From Colwellia sp. (GTDB lineage Bacteria > Pseudomonadota > Gammaproteobacteria > Enterobacterales > Alteromonadaceae): 64,000 nt of DNA. Every line of letters starts with the position of its first letter. The stretch's first letter is position 1. The notes below the pieces were generated by a model that saw only the letters and a list, made by a program, of their open reading frames with translations, did no database searches and was not told where the DNA came from. The DNA is taken from assembly GCF_013214175.1 (NCBI RefSeq), contig NZ_JABSPA010000008.1, positions 176,775 through 240,774 on the forward strand. Reading direction: 5' to 3'. This document shows positions 38,643 to 48,245 of this stretch, in pieces. The position numbers were made by a program, and so were the translations under genes.

Positions 38643-39092
38643 TTAGCTGACATAGTCCGCAGCATTGTCTGGCTGATATACATTGATTTTTGCTCGCGCT
38701 AAAATAATTTCTTGCTGGTGTTTTGCAACAATGGTGCAATCAAAAACGGATAAACCCGCAGCATCTGCCAATAGTCGTGTAGCGGTTACCTGTAAGGTTT
38801 CACCGCAGGTAAAAAAGCTACAATTAGGTTTATATTTACGAGTACCTAATAAAAAACCAAGTCTGATGTCGCCACCGCGAGCGAGTTCATTTGCACCCGC
38901 CTGAGCAGCAATACACTGCGCCATATATTCAATACCAATATAACTCGGTACGCCGCGTCGCTCTGCTTGATAAAACTCACTTTCTTCATTGATATTTACC
39001 AATACACAAGCACTGCTTTCATCAAACGAAATTAATTGATCGACTAAACGCATCGGTTTTCTATGTTTTATTACTGCTTCAATATCATACAT
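38643..39092 (-). CDS. apeP: Hotdog-fold 3-hydroxyacyl-ACP dehydratase, ApeP type
   Basis: The 149 residues form a single hotdog domain with IKHRKPMRLVDQLISFD at the start and GVPSYIGIEYMAQCIAAQAG on the central helix. These give the histidine and glutamate typical of the ApeP dehydratases, which pair with ApeI to introduce the double bonds. Its C-terminal strands (GETLQVTATRLLADAAGLSVFDCTI) are normal for the fold. It lies between the ApeO-type ketosynthase and the reductase. Confidence 0.86.
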   Translation of the reverse strand: MYDIEAVIKHRKPMRLVDQLISFDESSACVLVNINEESEFYQAERRGVPSYIGIEYMAQCIAAQAGANELARGGDIRLGFLLGTRKYKPNCSFFTCGETLQVTATRLLADAAGLSVFDCTIVAKHQQEIILARAKINVYQPDNAADYVS

Positions 39093-39109
39093 AATTTTAA
39101 TAAAAGCCT

Positions 39110-40318
39110 TTAATTCGCTTTCTCAACGGATAAAATCAAACTGGCATTATTGCCGCCAAAAGCATAAGAATTAGACATGCAGTGTCGAAGTATTTTATTT
39201 GTCGGGCTCTTTCCAGTGATTAAATTTATCGGCGCAATATTTGTATCTAAATCGCCAATAATTTCCATGACTGGATAGTGATTATCTTTGTTAAGATCAC
39301 TTAATAATAACCAGCATAAACCCGCTTCAATAGCGCCAGCAGCACCTAAACAATGACCATGTAAGTGTTTGCTGGCAGTGGAAGGTATTGTAGGTGTAAC
39401 ATTATCAAATACCTTCGCCACCGCCTTAGCTTCCATGGCATCATTTTGTACCGTGCCTGTGCCATGTAAATTAATATAGCTAATATCACTTGCTGATAAA
39501 CTAGCACTTTCTAGGGCTGCTAACATGGCTTTACTTGCCCCGTCGCCATCTGGATGTGGCGCTGAAATATGGTGAGCGTCACTGGTTTCACCAAAGCCCG
39601 TCAGAGCGATATCATCTGCTGACTGACTCATAACAAATAATGCCGCACCTTCACCAATATTAATGCCACAGCGCTGAGCTTGAAATGGCAACGTATGAGA
39701 TGCAGAAATAGACGCTAGCGCATTAAAACCATTGATGGTCATTTTGCATAAACTATCAACGCCACCAGCGATAACAATATCGGCTAAGCCATTTTCTAAC
39801 AAACGTTGGCCGCTTATTAAGGCCTTAGCACTTGAGGTACATGCCGTTGAAATACCATAAACACTGGCATTGGCCTTTGCTAACTTAGCAATAAATTCAG
39901 CGGTGGCGCCCATCTCTTGCATGGCATAGTGATAATTTTTATCATGTTCTCCGCTAGCTAAATATTGCTGCATTGATTGTTCGCCACTGGCGATACCTGA
40001 GGTGCTAGTGCCAATAACAACAGCAATATTAAGTGATCGCTTTTTTTCATCACCAAGCGTTACTATTAATTGTTTTAGCTTTACTGAGATCTGTTCAAAG
40101 GCAAGAAAAGCTAACTGGTTATTACGACTATTTTGGTAATCACCAAATACAGTCAAATCAGGTAATTTAGCGTCCACTTTGCCAATAACGGTGTTAATGC
40201 CAAAGCTACTATCGGCTTTCATAAAGCCTTGCTCACCGGCAAGAAAATTAGTTAACACGGTTTTCTTATCTGTACCCAGTGCACAGACTAAGCCAAGCTC
40301 ATTCAAATAAATGCTCAC
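39110..40318 (-). CDS. apeO: Aryl polyene ketosynthase, ApeO position
   Basis: This 402-residue ketosynthase has an intact triad: STACTSSAKAL (nucleophile), INLHGTGTVQNDAMEA and SKHLHGHCLGAAGAIEAG. In known clusters ApeO pairs with the chain-length factor ApeC to form the elongating heterodimer; an ApeC-like gene heads this operon. The C-terminal NSYAFGGNNASLIL is typical of the superfamily. It overlaps the lipoprotein gene by four bases (ATGA). Confidence 0.88.
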   Translation of the reverse strand: MSIYLNELGLVCALGTDKKTVLTNFLAGEQGFMKADSSFGINTVIGKVDAKLPDLTVFGDYQNSRNNQLAFLAFEQISVKLKQLIVTLGDEKKRSLNIAVVIGTSTSGIASGEQSMQQYLASGEHDKNYHYAMQEMGATAEFIAKLAKANASVYGISTACTSSAKALISGQRLLENGLADIVIAGGVDSLCKMTINGFNALASISASHTLPFQAQRCGINIGEGAALFVMSQSADDIALTGFGETSDAHHISAPHPDGDGASKAMLAALESASLSASDISYINLHGTGTVQNDAMEAKAVAKVFDNVTPTIPSTASKHLHGHCLGAAGAIEAGLCWLLLSDLNKDNHYPVMEIIGDLDTNIAPINLITGKSPTNKILRHCMSNSYAFGGNNASLILSVEKAN

Positions 40319-40977
40319 GGGGTGATCTCCACGTTATCAGCGGTTAGTTCATTCACTGAGCCATTTCTATCTGATTTTTCATTTAACTTTGTTTCTGACA
40401 GAGACCAGCGGTCTAACTCTTTTATCTCAATTGAATAGCCAGCTTTAACATTCACTAATTGGCTAATATTATCCTGCTGTTTAATTTGATAAATAACGTC
40501 ATTATTTGAGCTTATCTCGCGATAGTTAACACTTAGCACTTTCAGTGTTCCCTGCTCTAAACCTTGTGTAACATCACTGCTAGGCCAGAGCACTAATTGC
40601 AACTCCGCCAGCACTCTTAAGGGGTCAATGGCAATTTTTTTATCATAAACCAGTGTGCCCAATTCGGTATGCCAATCAAGGCTAAACAGTGATAGTCCTT
40701 CAATGGTAAAACCCGAAACGAGTAGACGAGATGATGTCATCTCAACTTGAATCATAAACTGGCTTTCTTTACCCTGCTGCTTAAGTGTAAATACTGCTTG
40801 TATGCCCGTATTAACCAACGTCTCAGGTATAGGTTGCAATATATAAGCAATATCATCATCAAGGTTCACTCGATGAACATTATCCATGTGCATAGCACAG
40901 CCACTGACCATAAGAGCAGCACAGACCAGTAAAATGTATTGATTAACTTTAGCGAATAATTTTTTACTTACTTGCAT
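40315..40977 (-). CDS. DUF3261-type lipoprotein of the aryl polyene cluster
   Basis: The 220-residue product has a lipoprotein signal with lipobox VSGC (Cys26). The remaining part is beta-rich (FTLKQQGKESQFMIQVEMTSSRLLVSGFTIEGLSLF), like DUF3261 proteins that occur in ape/flexirubin-type clusters at the ApeN position. A role in placing the pigment lipid at the outer membrane is inferred from context, next to LolA-like and MMPL proteins. Sequence alone does not prove its function. Confidence 0.75.
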   Translation of the reverse strand: MQVSKKLFAKVNQYILLVCAALMVSGCAMHMDNVHRVNLDDDIAYILQPIPETLVNTGIQAVFTLKQQGKESQFMIQVEMTSSRLLVSGFTIEGLSLFSLDWHTELGTLVYDKKIAIDPLRVLAELQLVLWPSSDVTQGLEQGTLKVLSVNYREISSNNDVIYQIKQQDNISQLVNVKAGYSIEIKELDRWSLSETKLNEKSDRNGSVNELTADNVEITP

Positions 40978-40979
40978 GG

Positions 40980-42080
40980 TTATTTTGCCGCTTTACTGCA
41001 CACTAATAAACTATGGCCTAAACCAATATTATCAATTTGTTGTTCTATTATTAAACCGCTCGCTGTAACTAAAGCCTTGAACTTATCTGCGGCATACATA
41101 CGACTATTGCCGTTAGCAAAACAGGTGAAATACAGTGAGGTGGCATTTAAGCTAAAAGCTGCGGCATCAAATTTTTGTGCATCCCAAAAAGTTTCTAAAA
41201 TTAACACCTTTTGTCCAGCTGAAATACCCTTAGCAATATTCGATAAAATCACTTGAATTTGCGGCTCAGAGAAACAATCTAAAAATTGACTCATCCAATA
41301 AACATCAGCATCCGCAGCTAATACTTGGTTTGGGTCTAACATATCACAAGGAAATGCATGGAAACGCTCACTTAACCCGGCTTGGTCAATATTTTGTTGT
41401 GCTTTGGCCAACTGCGGCGGTAAGTCCATAATGGTTACCTGCACTTCACTATCATGCTGTAAACACTTAGTCGAAAAACGTCCGGTATTACCACCAATAT
41501 CAACAATATGTTTCGGTTTGCTAGCAAAAACCAATGGCAATATTTCATCAAAAGCATGGTCAGAATAAAAATGATCAAAGGCAAACCAACTCGCTCTTGT
41601 TTTGTCCGGCAGCTCGGGTAAATGTGGATATAATGTTGGCCAATCACCAAACATTTTTAAGCCCTCTGGTTTACCGGTTTTAATTGACTCAGTAAGGTTA
41701 GCTAACCCCTGATAAGCAAAGTGTTGGGTGAAATCAAAGTTCACCACCGACATTTCATCATGTAAAAGAAAAAACGCAACTTTGGTTATACGGTAACGTG
41801 ATAAGCCCTTAGGCTCATTCTCTTCATGAGTAACGGTAATTAAGCCACAAGTTAAGGCAAAGTCTAATAAAACACTCACACCGTATTCACTGACTTTTAC
41901 TGCGTCAACAATGTCATTTAACAAAACACCTTTACGTCTATTTTTATCGATAAACTGTAGGATACCTAAATCTTTCAATGCGGCTGTTGCTTGAAAAATA
42001 TAAGGTGAAAAGGCGATATGTTGCGCCATAGACTTAGCGGCAACAGCAGAGAGTTCGCCTTGTTCAGGTAATTGGATCAT
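40980..42080 (-). CDS. SAM-dependent O-methyltransferase family protein
   Basis: The 366 residues start with a helical dimerisation/winged-helix part (about 10-105) and continue with a class I methyltransferase fold: IVDIGGNTGRFSTKCL (about 185-200) for SAM, then VTIMDLPPQLAKAQQNI. The layout resembles plant-type O-methyltransferases. Aryl polyene head groups are often methylated, so this is probably the tailoring enzyme acting on the ring. It lies between the exporter and lipoprotein genes; methyltransferase genes sit elsewhere in other ape clusters. Confidence 0.83.
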   Translation of the reverse strand: MIQLPEQGELSAVAAKSMAQHIAFSPYIFQATAALKDLGILQFIDKNRRKGVLLNDIVDAVKVSEYGVSVLLDFALTCGLITVTHEENEPKGLSRYRITKVAFFLLHDEMSVVNFDFTQHFAYQGLANLTESIKTGKPEGLKMFGDWPTLYPHLPELPDKTRASWFAFDHFYSDHAFDEILPLVFASKPKHIVDIGGNTGRFSTKCLQHDSEVQVTIMDLPPQLAKAQQNIDQAGLSERFHAFPCDMLDPNQVLAADADVYWMSQFLDCFSEPQIQVILSNIAKGISAGQKVLILETFWDAQKFDAAAFSLNATSLYFTCFANGNSRMYAADKFKALVTASGLIIEQQIDNIGLGHSLLVCSKAAK

Positions 42081-42180
42081 ATTTTTACTTCCGTTTAGTA
42101 TGGCGTATTCAGATAAGCGCCATTAAAATTTATTATTATCTTGTTTATTACATTACTTATTAGCTAAGCTATTGTTTAAT

Positions 42181-44493
42181 TTAATTTTTAGCTTTCTTAT
42201 TAGTGAACGTTAATGGTGTTAAGTGACTTAACAGCCAAGCTAAGCAAATACCGATTAATAAGGTTAAGCCAAAGCTACTCACCGCAGGTGTAGTGCTAAA
42301 AGACATTACGCCAAAGGTTAGCGCTGATGAAAGCGCGGAAAGACTAATGGTGTGACTAATGATTTTTGTCACACCATGACTTCTAAAAAACACCACATAA
42401 TCAATGGCTAAGGTAATAATCAGTAAACAAGCCAATACATTAAAAATATTTAAACTCGGTTGGAAAAGTTGACTAAAGACCAGTGCCAGCCCAGCAGATA
42501 CTGTCGGTACGAGCAACATAATGAAGGCACTCCGTAGACCAAAATAAAGACTTAAAATGACTAATATCACTAACATTGCCGGTAAGGCAAGCTGTAAAAC
42601 ATTTGTCCTCACCTCTGCTAACTGCTGTGACAGCGCAAGGGGTAAATTGACATAACTGGCATTTTCAAAGGTGCTGATAAACTGCATTTGCATGTCGGAA
42701 ACCGGCGCACTCAATAATAAAGCTGTCCAATATTTCCCCGCTACTTCTTTAATATCTAGGCCCATATTTTGTGCAATAAAGCTTGGCATTGTTGCTATGG
42801 GTTTTGCTTGGCTAATTAACGATGCTATCGCGCTTTCATCGAAATAAGGCGCAATAGTCTGATAGTTATTTAATCGCCAATTCGCGGTGACTAAGTCAAT
42901 ATTATTTTGCTGTGCGGATTTAGAAAGTTGCCAATCGGCAATGCTTTTTAATACCGTTCCCTGCCCTCGTAGACCTTTAGTAAGTCGCTGGGCATCTGCA
43001 AGTAGCTCATCTTGACTATTCGCTTTAATCAGTACCATATAAGGATAAACACTCTCTCCCGTTAACCTGGCGACCTTTTGCTCTTCTTGTACTAACAACG
43101 TTGATTTAGTATTTAAATTACCAATGTGATCATCAAAATTTAACCCCGAAATGCTAATGGCAAAAATAACCATGGCGATAACGAGGTAGGCAAAATTTTG
43201 TTTAGGTAATACCGCAAAGGAAGTACCGCGACTTTTAAATGTAATGCTAGGTAATAACAGTAAGGCACTCAAATAAGCGCCAACCAAACCAAAACCAACA
43301 AAAACCACCACTTGGTGTAATAAAGTAATCGGTGTGGTAAAAAACAAACTGTAGCCGGCAATGGTTGAAACCAAGGCAATGGTAAGTGGCAGAAAGACTT
43401 TCCGGCGAATACTCTCTGCTGATGCTTGTGTCTGTTGGCGCAAAACCAAAACATGAAAACCGTAATCAACGGCAATACCCAAGATACTGACCGCAAAGAC
43501 AAAAGCCAGTAAATGTATGGTTTCAAACCATAAGGTTAAGGCAACTATGCCCACCAACAGTGCACTACCGATAACAGCTAAGCAAGCAAGTAACGGTGTG
43601 ATAGCCCGAAAGGCCAAAAGAATAATTAAGATAACACCAAGCAGAGAAAATAGACCAAAGCTGCTAATTTCAAACTGCGCCTGCAAGCTTGCTGCGGCTG
43701 AGTGCAAAATCATGCCTGTCATTAATACTTCACTAGCACTTTTATTCTCGGTAGCAAAGTGTGTATAGCTCGCTTTGATGTTTTGTAACTCTTGATAAAT
43801 ATCAACTGAATCACGAATATTGGTAAACTCTGCCTTGATGCTGATAAAAATAGGGATGTAGTTTTTATCATCGCCCTTAAGCATAAATTCTTGTTGGTTA
43901 AACTGCCAATGACTGTTTCCTTGAGTACTTATAGATAAGCGCTCTTTTATGAATGAAGCCAAGGTTAAGGTGGCATCTTTTTCTAAAGACTGGCTAACAA
44001 TGGGATCAGCCCATTGATTCAGCAAGGAAAAATATTGCGCAGAAATAGCGTCTGTTTGTTTGTCTGTTAACGCGGAAGTCAGTATTGCTTTTTGTTTGTC
44101 GGCTAAATAGCTAAATGGTGATGCGCCATAATAGGAAACAAGTTGTTGTAACTGTTTAGAATTAAGTGGGTTGCTATAGACATTTTCTAGCCAAGGCTGG
44201 TGTTGTAAACGTGCTCTTATTTCGCTCGCCATAGCTACTGCTTGTTCAAGCTGTTGATGACTGACCAGTATTAATAATTTATTTTGATAATTCTGCCCAA
44301 GGCTGATGGCTGCTTGATGTTTTGGGGTGTTTATTTCCAGGGTAGCCAGCAGACCAGCATGATATTGTTGCTCTGATTTATTGAATTTAAGCAATAAAAT
44401 AGCACTACAAACTAGGACCATTAACAGCCATAACACTAAATATGATCTCTCAGTTAAGCCCTTAGCAGAACCCTGATTCAAACCCTTAGTCAA
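42181..44493 (-). CDS. MMPL/RND-family exporter of the aryl polyene cluster
   Basis: The 770 residues form a large inner-membrane transporter with about 12 helices: one at the start (SYLVLWLLMVLVCSAILLL), a block near 275-430 and a block near 620-765. Two big periplasmic loops separate them. Helix 4-type segments carry acidic residues (GIAVDYGFHVLVL; LAIDYVVFFRSHG) typical of proton-driven RND/MMPL pumps. Such a protein is a constant part of ape clusters (ApeM position) and may flip or extract the lipid-linked pigment. It overlaps the LolA-like gene by 8 bp. A 100-bp gap follows it. Confidence 0.86.
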   Translation of the reverse strand: MTKGLNQGSAKGLTERSYLVLWLLMVLVCSAILLLKFNKSEQQYHAGLLATLEINTPKHQAAISLGQNYQNKLLILVSHQQLEQAVAMASEIRARLQHQPWLENVYSNPLNSKQLQQLVSYYGASPFSYLADKQKAILTSALTDKQTDAISAQYFSLLNQWADPIVSQSLEKDATLTLASFIKERLSISTQGNSHWQFNQQEFMLKGDDKNYIPIFISIKAEFTNIRDSVDIYQELQNIKASYTHFATENKSASEVLMTGMILHSAAASLQAQFEISSFGLFSLLGVILIILLAFRAITPLLACLAVIGSALLVGIVALTLWFETIHLLAFVFAVSILGIAVDYGFHVLVLRQQTQASAESIRRKVFLPLTIALVSTIAGYSLFFTTPITLLHQVVVFVGFGLVGAYLSALLLLPSITFKSRGTSFAVLPKQNFAYLVIAMVIFAISISGLNFDDHIGNLNTKSTLLVQEEQKVARLTGESVYPYMVLIKANSQDELLADAQRLTKGLRGQGTVLKSIADWQLSKSAQQNNIDLVTANWRLNNYQTIAPYFDESAIASLISQAKPIATMPSFIAQNMGLDIKEVAGKYWTALLLSAPVSDMQMQFISTFENASYVNLPLALSQQLAEVRTNVLQLALPAMLVILVILSLYFGLRSAFIMLLVPTVSAGLALVFSQLFQPSLNIFNVLACLLIITLAIDYVVFFRSHGVTKIISHTISLSALSSALTFGVMSFSTTPAVSSFGLTLLIGICLAWLLSHLTPLTFTNKKAKN

Positions 44494-45226
44494 AATAAGC
44501 TAACTCCTTGGCGCTTATTGACTCACTTGATAACTGCAAGTTAATTTCAGTGTTATTACCGTTAGCTTCAATCAGCTCTATTTTACTCGGCATTCTTTTC
44601 GGCACAGCTTTCGGCTCTACGCTAGAGATTCTGCCGCCATTATTGTCTTCACTCATGCAAAGATTAATGGTTTTAAACAAGCTTTGCATAGTCTCACTCA
44701 GGGGTGTTAACGCCAGACAAAGTGAGTGTCCATCAGCAGCATTATTTGGCAATGATTCAATGATAAAAAATCGTGTTAATTTTTCTTGATCAGCGGAAAA
44801 TAAGGCCAAGAAAAACTCATTATCAAGTTGTGCCTCTTTTACCAAAACACCTTGTCCATTAACTTTATAAACACCGTCATTAGCAAACAACTTTATTGAG
44901 TCAATCGGCTTTTGTGTATGCCAAAGTAGGCCTTTATTAGGCCAGTAAACAAAACTGCCCTGTGACTTAAAAGGACGTTTTAACGGTTTTATATTTTTAC
45001 TTTGTGAAAAAAAACCTTTTACTGGCTGTAAAGCATCGGCCTTTTCCATAACAATATTCGCCGCTGAAGCCGTATTTGCTGATGAGGTAAAAAGTGTGGC
45101 TAGTATTAACGTTAGCATTACAGTTAACGTTGTCATTGACGTTAAGGCTGATGTTAGTGCTGGCATTAGCTTTAATAGTAAAGTATTTGGTGTAGTCACT
45201 TTTTTCACCTTGGCAAAATTCATCAT
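44486..45226 (-). CDS. LolA-like outer-membrane lipid carrier of the aryl polyene cluster
   Basis: The 246 residues have a long signal peptide (about 20-55, Leu/Thr/Ala-rich) and a LolA-like beta-sheet domain: GFFSQSKNIKPLKRPFKSQGSFVYWPNKGLLWHTQKP is close to the start of LolA family members. It should shuttle a lipid-attached product across the periplasm. It is translationally coupled to the MMPL gene and 3 bp after the thioesterase gene. ApeL position in known clusters. The DNA for the signal peptide (45096-45170) is unusually repetitive (gttaacgtt-like). Confidence 0.84.
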   Translation of the reverse strand: MMNFAKVKKVTTPNTLLLKLMPALTSALTSMTTLTVMLTLILATLFTSSANTASAANIVMEKADALQPVKGFFSQSKNIKPLKRPFKSQGSFVYWPNKGLLWHTQKPIDSIKLFANDGVYKVNGQGVLVKEAQLDNEFFLALFSADQEKLTRFFIIESLPNNAADGHSLCLALTPLSETMQSLFKTINLCMSEDNNGGRISSVEPKAVPKRMPSKIELIEANGNNTEINLQLSSESISAKELAYFD

Positions 45227-45229
45227 TAC

Positions 45230-45679
45230 TTATCTCGTGGCGCTGCTAATATGGGCAGCTAAGAAAGGCTGTAATTTTTCAATTAAAATCGCCGGCGACT
45301 CAAATTGCAACTCATTAGTGTCCATCGAAACCGCCGCTTGTATGGTATAACCTTTGGTTAACTTTGCGCCGCTATTTTTATCGGTGATCAAATAATTAAT
45401 TTTGATTCTGTTTTCATACTCAACCAAAGTCGCCGTAACCGTTATCATTTGAGTAAACTTAGCTGAGCCGACGTACTTTAACCTCATATCGACAATAGGC
45501 CACATATAACCCGAGGCTTGCATATCTAGATAGTCGTAATTAAATAAACGTAATAATTGACAGCGAGCCACCTCAAAATAGCGTGGATAATTACCATGCC
45601 AAACCACGTTCATCGGATCACAATCATGAAACGGAATTTCAATATCAACAGCGGTAGTTACATACTCTTGTTTACTCAT
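45230..45679 (-). CDS. 4-hydroxybenzoyl-CoA-type thioesterase
   Basis: This single hotdog domain of 149 residues has the 4HBT signature VDIEIPFHDCDPMNVVWHGNYPRYFEVARCQLL, with the expected catalytic aspartate. It probably releases or edits acyl chains from the cluster ACPs (ApeK position). It overlaps the ammonia-lyase gene by 8 bp and is 3 bp from the LolA-like gene. Confidence 0.87.
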   Translation of the reverse strand: MSKQEYVTTAVDIEIPFHDCDPMNVVWHGNYPRYFEVARCQLLRLFNYDYLDMQASGYMWPIVDMRLKYVGSAKFTQMITVTATLVEYENRIKINYLITDKNSGAKLTKGYTIQAAVSMDTNELQFESPAILIEKLQPFLAAHISSATR

Positions 45680-47219
45680 AAAGTGACCATCTCTGCTCTT
45701 GGATATATGACACCGTCGCTCTTAAAACACCTTCAAGTGGTCTATCTTCAGTCACTAATTCAAAAAACTCACCAATATCCGTCAACATTTCTGCAATCGG
45801 TGCCGCTAGCGTATCACGATCTAATTCATTTTGTTGAATGCGTAAAGTAACCGCTTGATAACTAGATAAAAGTGTCGCTGCCACTACTTGCTCGGTAAGC
45901 TGTAGAATCCGTAAACAATCTCGCGCCGCAATAGTGCCCATACTGACTTTATCTTGATTATGACATTCTGTTGAACGGGAAAACACACTGGCTGGCATGG
46001 TCAGTTTTAACGCCTCAGCAGTCCAGGCTGAAGCACCTATTTGTACCGCTTTAAAACCATGGTTAATGGCAAGTCGCTCTGGTCCCGCCGCCGATAGATT
46101 CGGCGGTAGACCATTGTTGTATTTTACATCCACTAAACTGGCCATTTGCCTATCAAGTAAATCAGCGATATTGGCAACAGCGGTTTTCATACTGTCCATC
46201 GCCATCGCAATATGGCCACCGTAAAAATGACCACCATGTAAAACGTGTTCACCAATGCCATCAATTATTGGGTTGTCATTAGCGCTGTTCAATTCATTTT
46301 CTATAAACTGTCTCAGCCAAGGTAATGAGTCCGCCAGCACACCAATAACGTGCGGTGCACAACGAATTGAGTACCTGTCTTGTAACCTATGTGAATTGCG
46401 TGGATGCTCATGATGATTTAAGTCATGTTGTATCCATGAGGCTACATCTGCTTGACCAGGATGAGGTTTAACCGAGAACAATATGTCATCAAAGTGATTA
46501 CTGTTGCCCTTTAACGCTAAACTGCTCAAGGCCGTGATCCTAGCACTCAATTTTGTTAAATAAGCTGCTCTATCAAAAGCTTGGCATGCTAATGCTGTCA
46601 TTACCGCCGTACCATTCATTATCGCTAAACCTTCTTTAGGGCGTAGGGTAATTGCATTAAGCTTTTCGTTAGCTAACGCCACTTTGGCCGAAACTTTTTT
46701 ACCTTGGTAATACACATCACGCTCACCACAAAGGGCAGCTGCAACATAAGATAGTGGTGTTAAATCACCACTGGCACCAACCGAACCTTCTTCAGGAATA
46801 ACCGGAATAATATTGTTATTTAAAAACGCAGTAAATTGTTTTAACAACGCCCAACTAACACCTGAGTAACCACGACTCAATGACGCTAATCGAGTGGCTA
46901 AGATTGCTCTGCCCTGCTCTGGAGAAAAATAATCACCTAAGCCACAGCCATGAAAACGGGTTAAATGCAGTGGTAATTCATTGGCTAATTCTGGCGGAAT
47001 TTCCACTGTACATGATTCACCATAACCGGTTGTTACACCATAAATCACGCCATCTTCTTTTAATAACGCATCTAAAAAAGCAACACCGGCATCTATCTTT
47101 TGGGTAAAGCCACTGTCATTTGACAGCGCCACTTTTTTTTCATTTTTAGCTATAGCAACTATATCTTCAATGGTTAATGCTGCTGCGCCAAAAACTGTGG
47201 TGTTATTTTCTTCTAACAT
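45672..47219 (-). CDS. Aromatic amino-acid ammonia-lyase (HAL/TAL/PAL family)
   Basis: The 515-residue enzyme has the MIO-forming Ala-Ser-Gly (149-151) in GSVGASGDLTPLSY and catalytic tyrosine 60 in IYGVTTGYGE. NSANDNPIIDG lies at about 328. The pair that sets the ring specificity is Phe89-His90 (RFHGCGLG). Histidine lyases have Ser-His here, bacterial tyrosine lyases often His-Leu, and phenylalanine lyases Phe-Leu. The substrate cannot be fixed from this mixed pair. The setting inside a pigment cluster, without hut genes, points to production of a cinnamate or coumarate starter for the ligase at 49484-50935. Confidence 0.88.
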   Translation of the reverse strand: MLEENNTTVFGAAALTIEDIVAIAKNEKKVALSNDSGFTQKIDAGVAFLDALLKEDGVIYGVTTGYGESCTVEIPPELANELPLHLTRFHGCGLGDYFSPEQGRAILATRLASLSRGYSGVSWALLKQFTAFLNNNIIPVIPEEGSVGASGDLTPLSYVAAALCGERDVYYQGKKVSAKVALANEKLNAITLRPKEGLAIMNGTAVMTALACQAFDRAAYLTKLSARITALSSLALKGNSNHFDDILFSVKPHPGQADVASWIQHDLNHHEHPRNSHRLQDRYSIRCAPHVIGVLADSLPWLRQFIENELNSANDNPIIDGIGEHVLHGGHFYGGHIAMAMDSMKTAVANIADLLDRQMASLVDVKYNNGLPPNLSAAGPERLAINHGFKAVQIGASAWTAEALKLTMPASVFSRSTECHNQDKVSMGTIAARDCLRILQLTEQVVAATLLSSYQAVTLRIQQNELDRDTLAAPIAEMLTDIGEFFELVTEDRPLEGVLRATVSYIQEQRWSLYE

Positions 47220-47237
47220 ATCGGTATCCTACTACTC

Positions 47238-48245
47238 TTAGCGGTTTCGCTTAATATTGTTACTTTGTTGAGTATTAATATTATTGCTATTAATACTGTT
47301 GCTATTGATGCTGTCTTGTTGCCAAAAATCAAAAAAATTAAACCATTGCAGTGGGTAACGTGCACAGTATTTCTCTAATGTTTCAGCGTATTTTTTTACT
47401 AATTTACTTAACTCAAGGTCACGTGTTTTTCTACGCCAGTGCACACCCGGAGATAGCTCTTCAAAAATTAAATCATATGCATGTTTGCTCGATGAAGCTG
47501 CCTTTAAGCAAAACATCATTAACACCGGACATTGCAATATTCCGGCAAGAATAAAAGGCCCTTGAGAGAATGGTGCTTGTTCACCTAAAAAGTCATGATA
47601 AATAACGCGGCTAGCCACCGTGGTGGAGGTTCTATCACCGGCAATAACAACATATTCACCTTGGTTGATTTTTTCTTGCAGCATAATCGCAAGAGCTGGC
47701 CCCATTTCAGTGACTTCAATTAGGTTTACTTTAACGTCGCTATTTAAACTATTAATCAGCTCATTAAATTGCTGGGCATGTTCGGTAAATACTAATACGT
47801 TAAAACAGGCACCGGTATTGTCGTTAGCTAACGCACGGCATACCTCAAGATTACCTAAGTGTGAGCCGATGATTAACGCGCCTTTATTTGCCACAAGTAA
47901 GGGTTCAAAAATAGCATAGTTAATATGATTAATAGAGTTCATGCTGATTTTCCCTAACCAGACATCCACTTTATCTAAAGCGGCAAAACCCATGGCTAAA
48001 AAGTGTTTAAAGCTAAGCCATAGGTTAGGTTTTTTCGCTAAATAACCCGCTTGATGCAGTTTAGCCAAATACTTTTGTGACGCCGTTCGACTTGTTTTAC
48101 CTGTGATAAAAAAATACAAAATAACAGGGTATAAGATAAGCAAGGCTAAATAGCGGCCGCCGTATTGATAAAACAGCAAAAATGTTTTTAAACCAAGTTT
48201 TGAGCCACGTTCACCCATTGATGACCAATGACTAGTTGTCGTCAT
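47238..48245 (-). CDS. LpxL/HtrB-like lysophospholipid acyltransferase of the aryl polyene cluster
   Basis: The 335 residues contain a membrane-anchoring N-terminal part (TFLLFYQYGGRYLALLILYPVILYFF) and the His-x4-Glu acyltransferase site GSHLGNLEVCR (about 118-128). A second block RTSTTVASRVIYHDFLGEQAPFSQGP follows. It probably moves an acyl or aryl-polyene chain to a lipid or glycolipid. The C-terminal 25 residues are Asn/Ser-rich with near-repeats (NSNSINSNNIN) from simple-sequence DNA. It overlaps the glycosyltransferase gene by 14 bp; in some ape clusters these two activities are one fused protein. Confidence 0.83.
   Translation of the reverse strand: MTTTSHWSSMGERGSKLGLKTFLLFYQYGGRYLALLILYPVILYFFITGKTSRTASQKYLAKLHQAGYLAKKPNLWLSFKHFLAMGFAALDKVDVWLGKISMNSINHINYAIFEPLLVANKGALIIGSHLGNLEVCRALANDNTGACFNVLVFTEHAQQFNELINSLNSDVKVNLIEVTEMGPALAIMLQEKINQGEYVVIAGDRTSTTVASRVIYHDFLGEQAPFSQGPFILAGILQCPVLMMFCLKAASSSKHAYDLIFEELSPGVHWRRKTRDLELSKLVKKYAETLEKYCARYPLQWFNFFDFWQQDSINSNSINSNNINTQQSNNIKRNR

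Noticed and set aside
36610..40318. Housekeeping fabF/fabG fatty-acid synthesis genes
   Set aside because: The genes are embedded in a full ape-type run with a chain-length factor, ligase and exporter, and the usual fabD/fabH/acpP neighbours are missing.
45672..47219. HutH of a histidine degradation pathway
   Set aside because: No hutU, hutI or hutG genes are nearby, the gene overlaps a pigment-cluster thioesterase gene, and the specificity pair is Phe-His instead of Ser-His.
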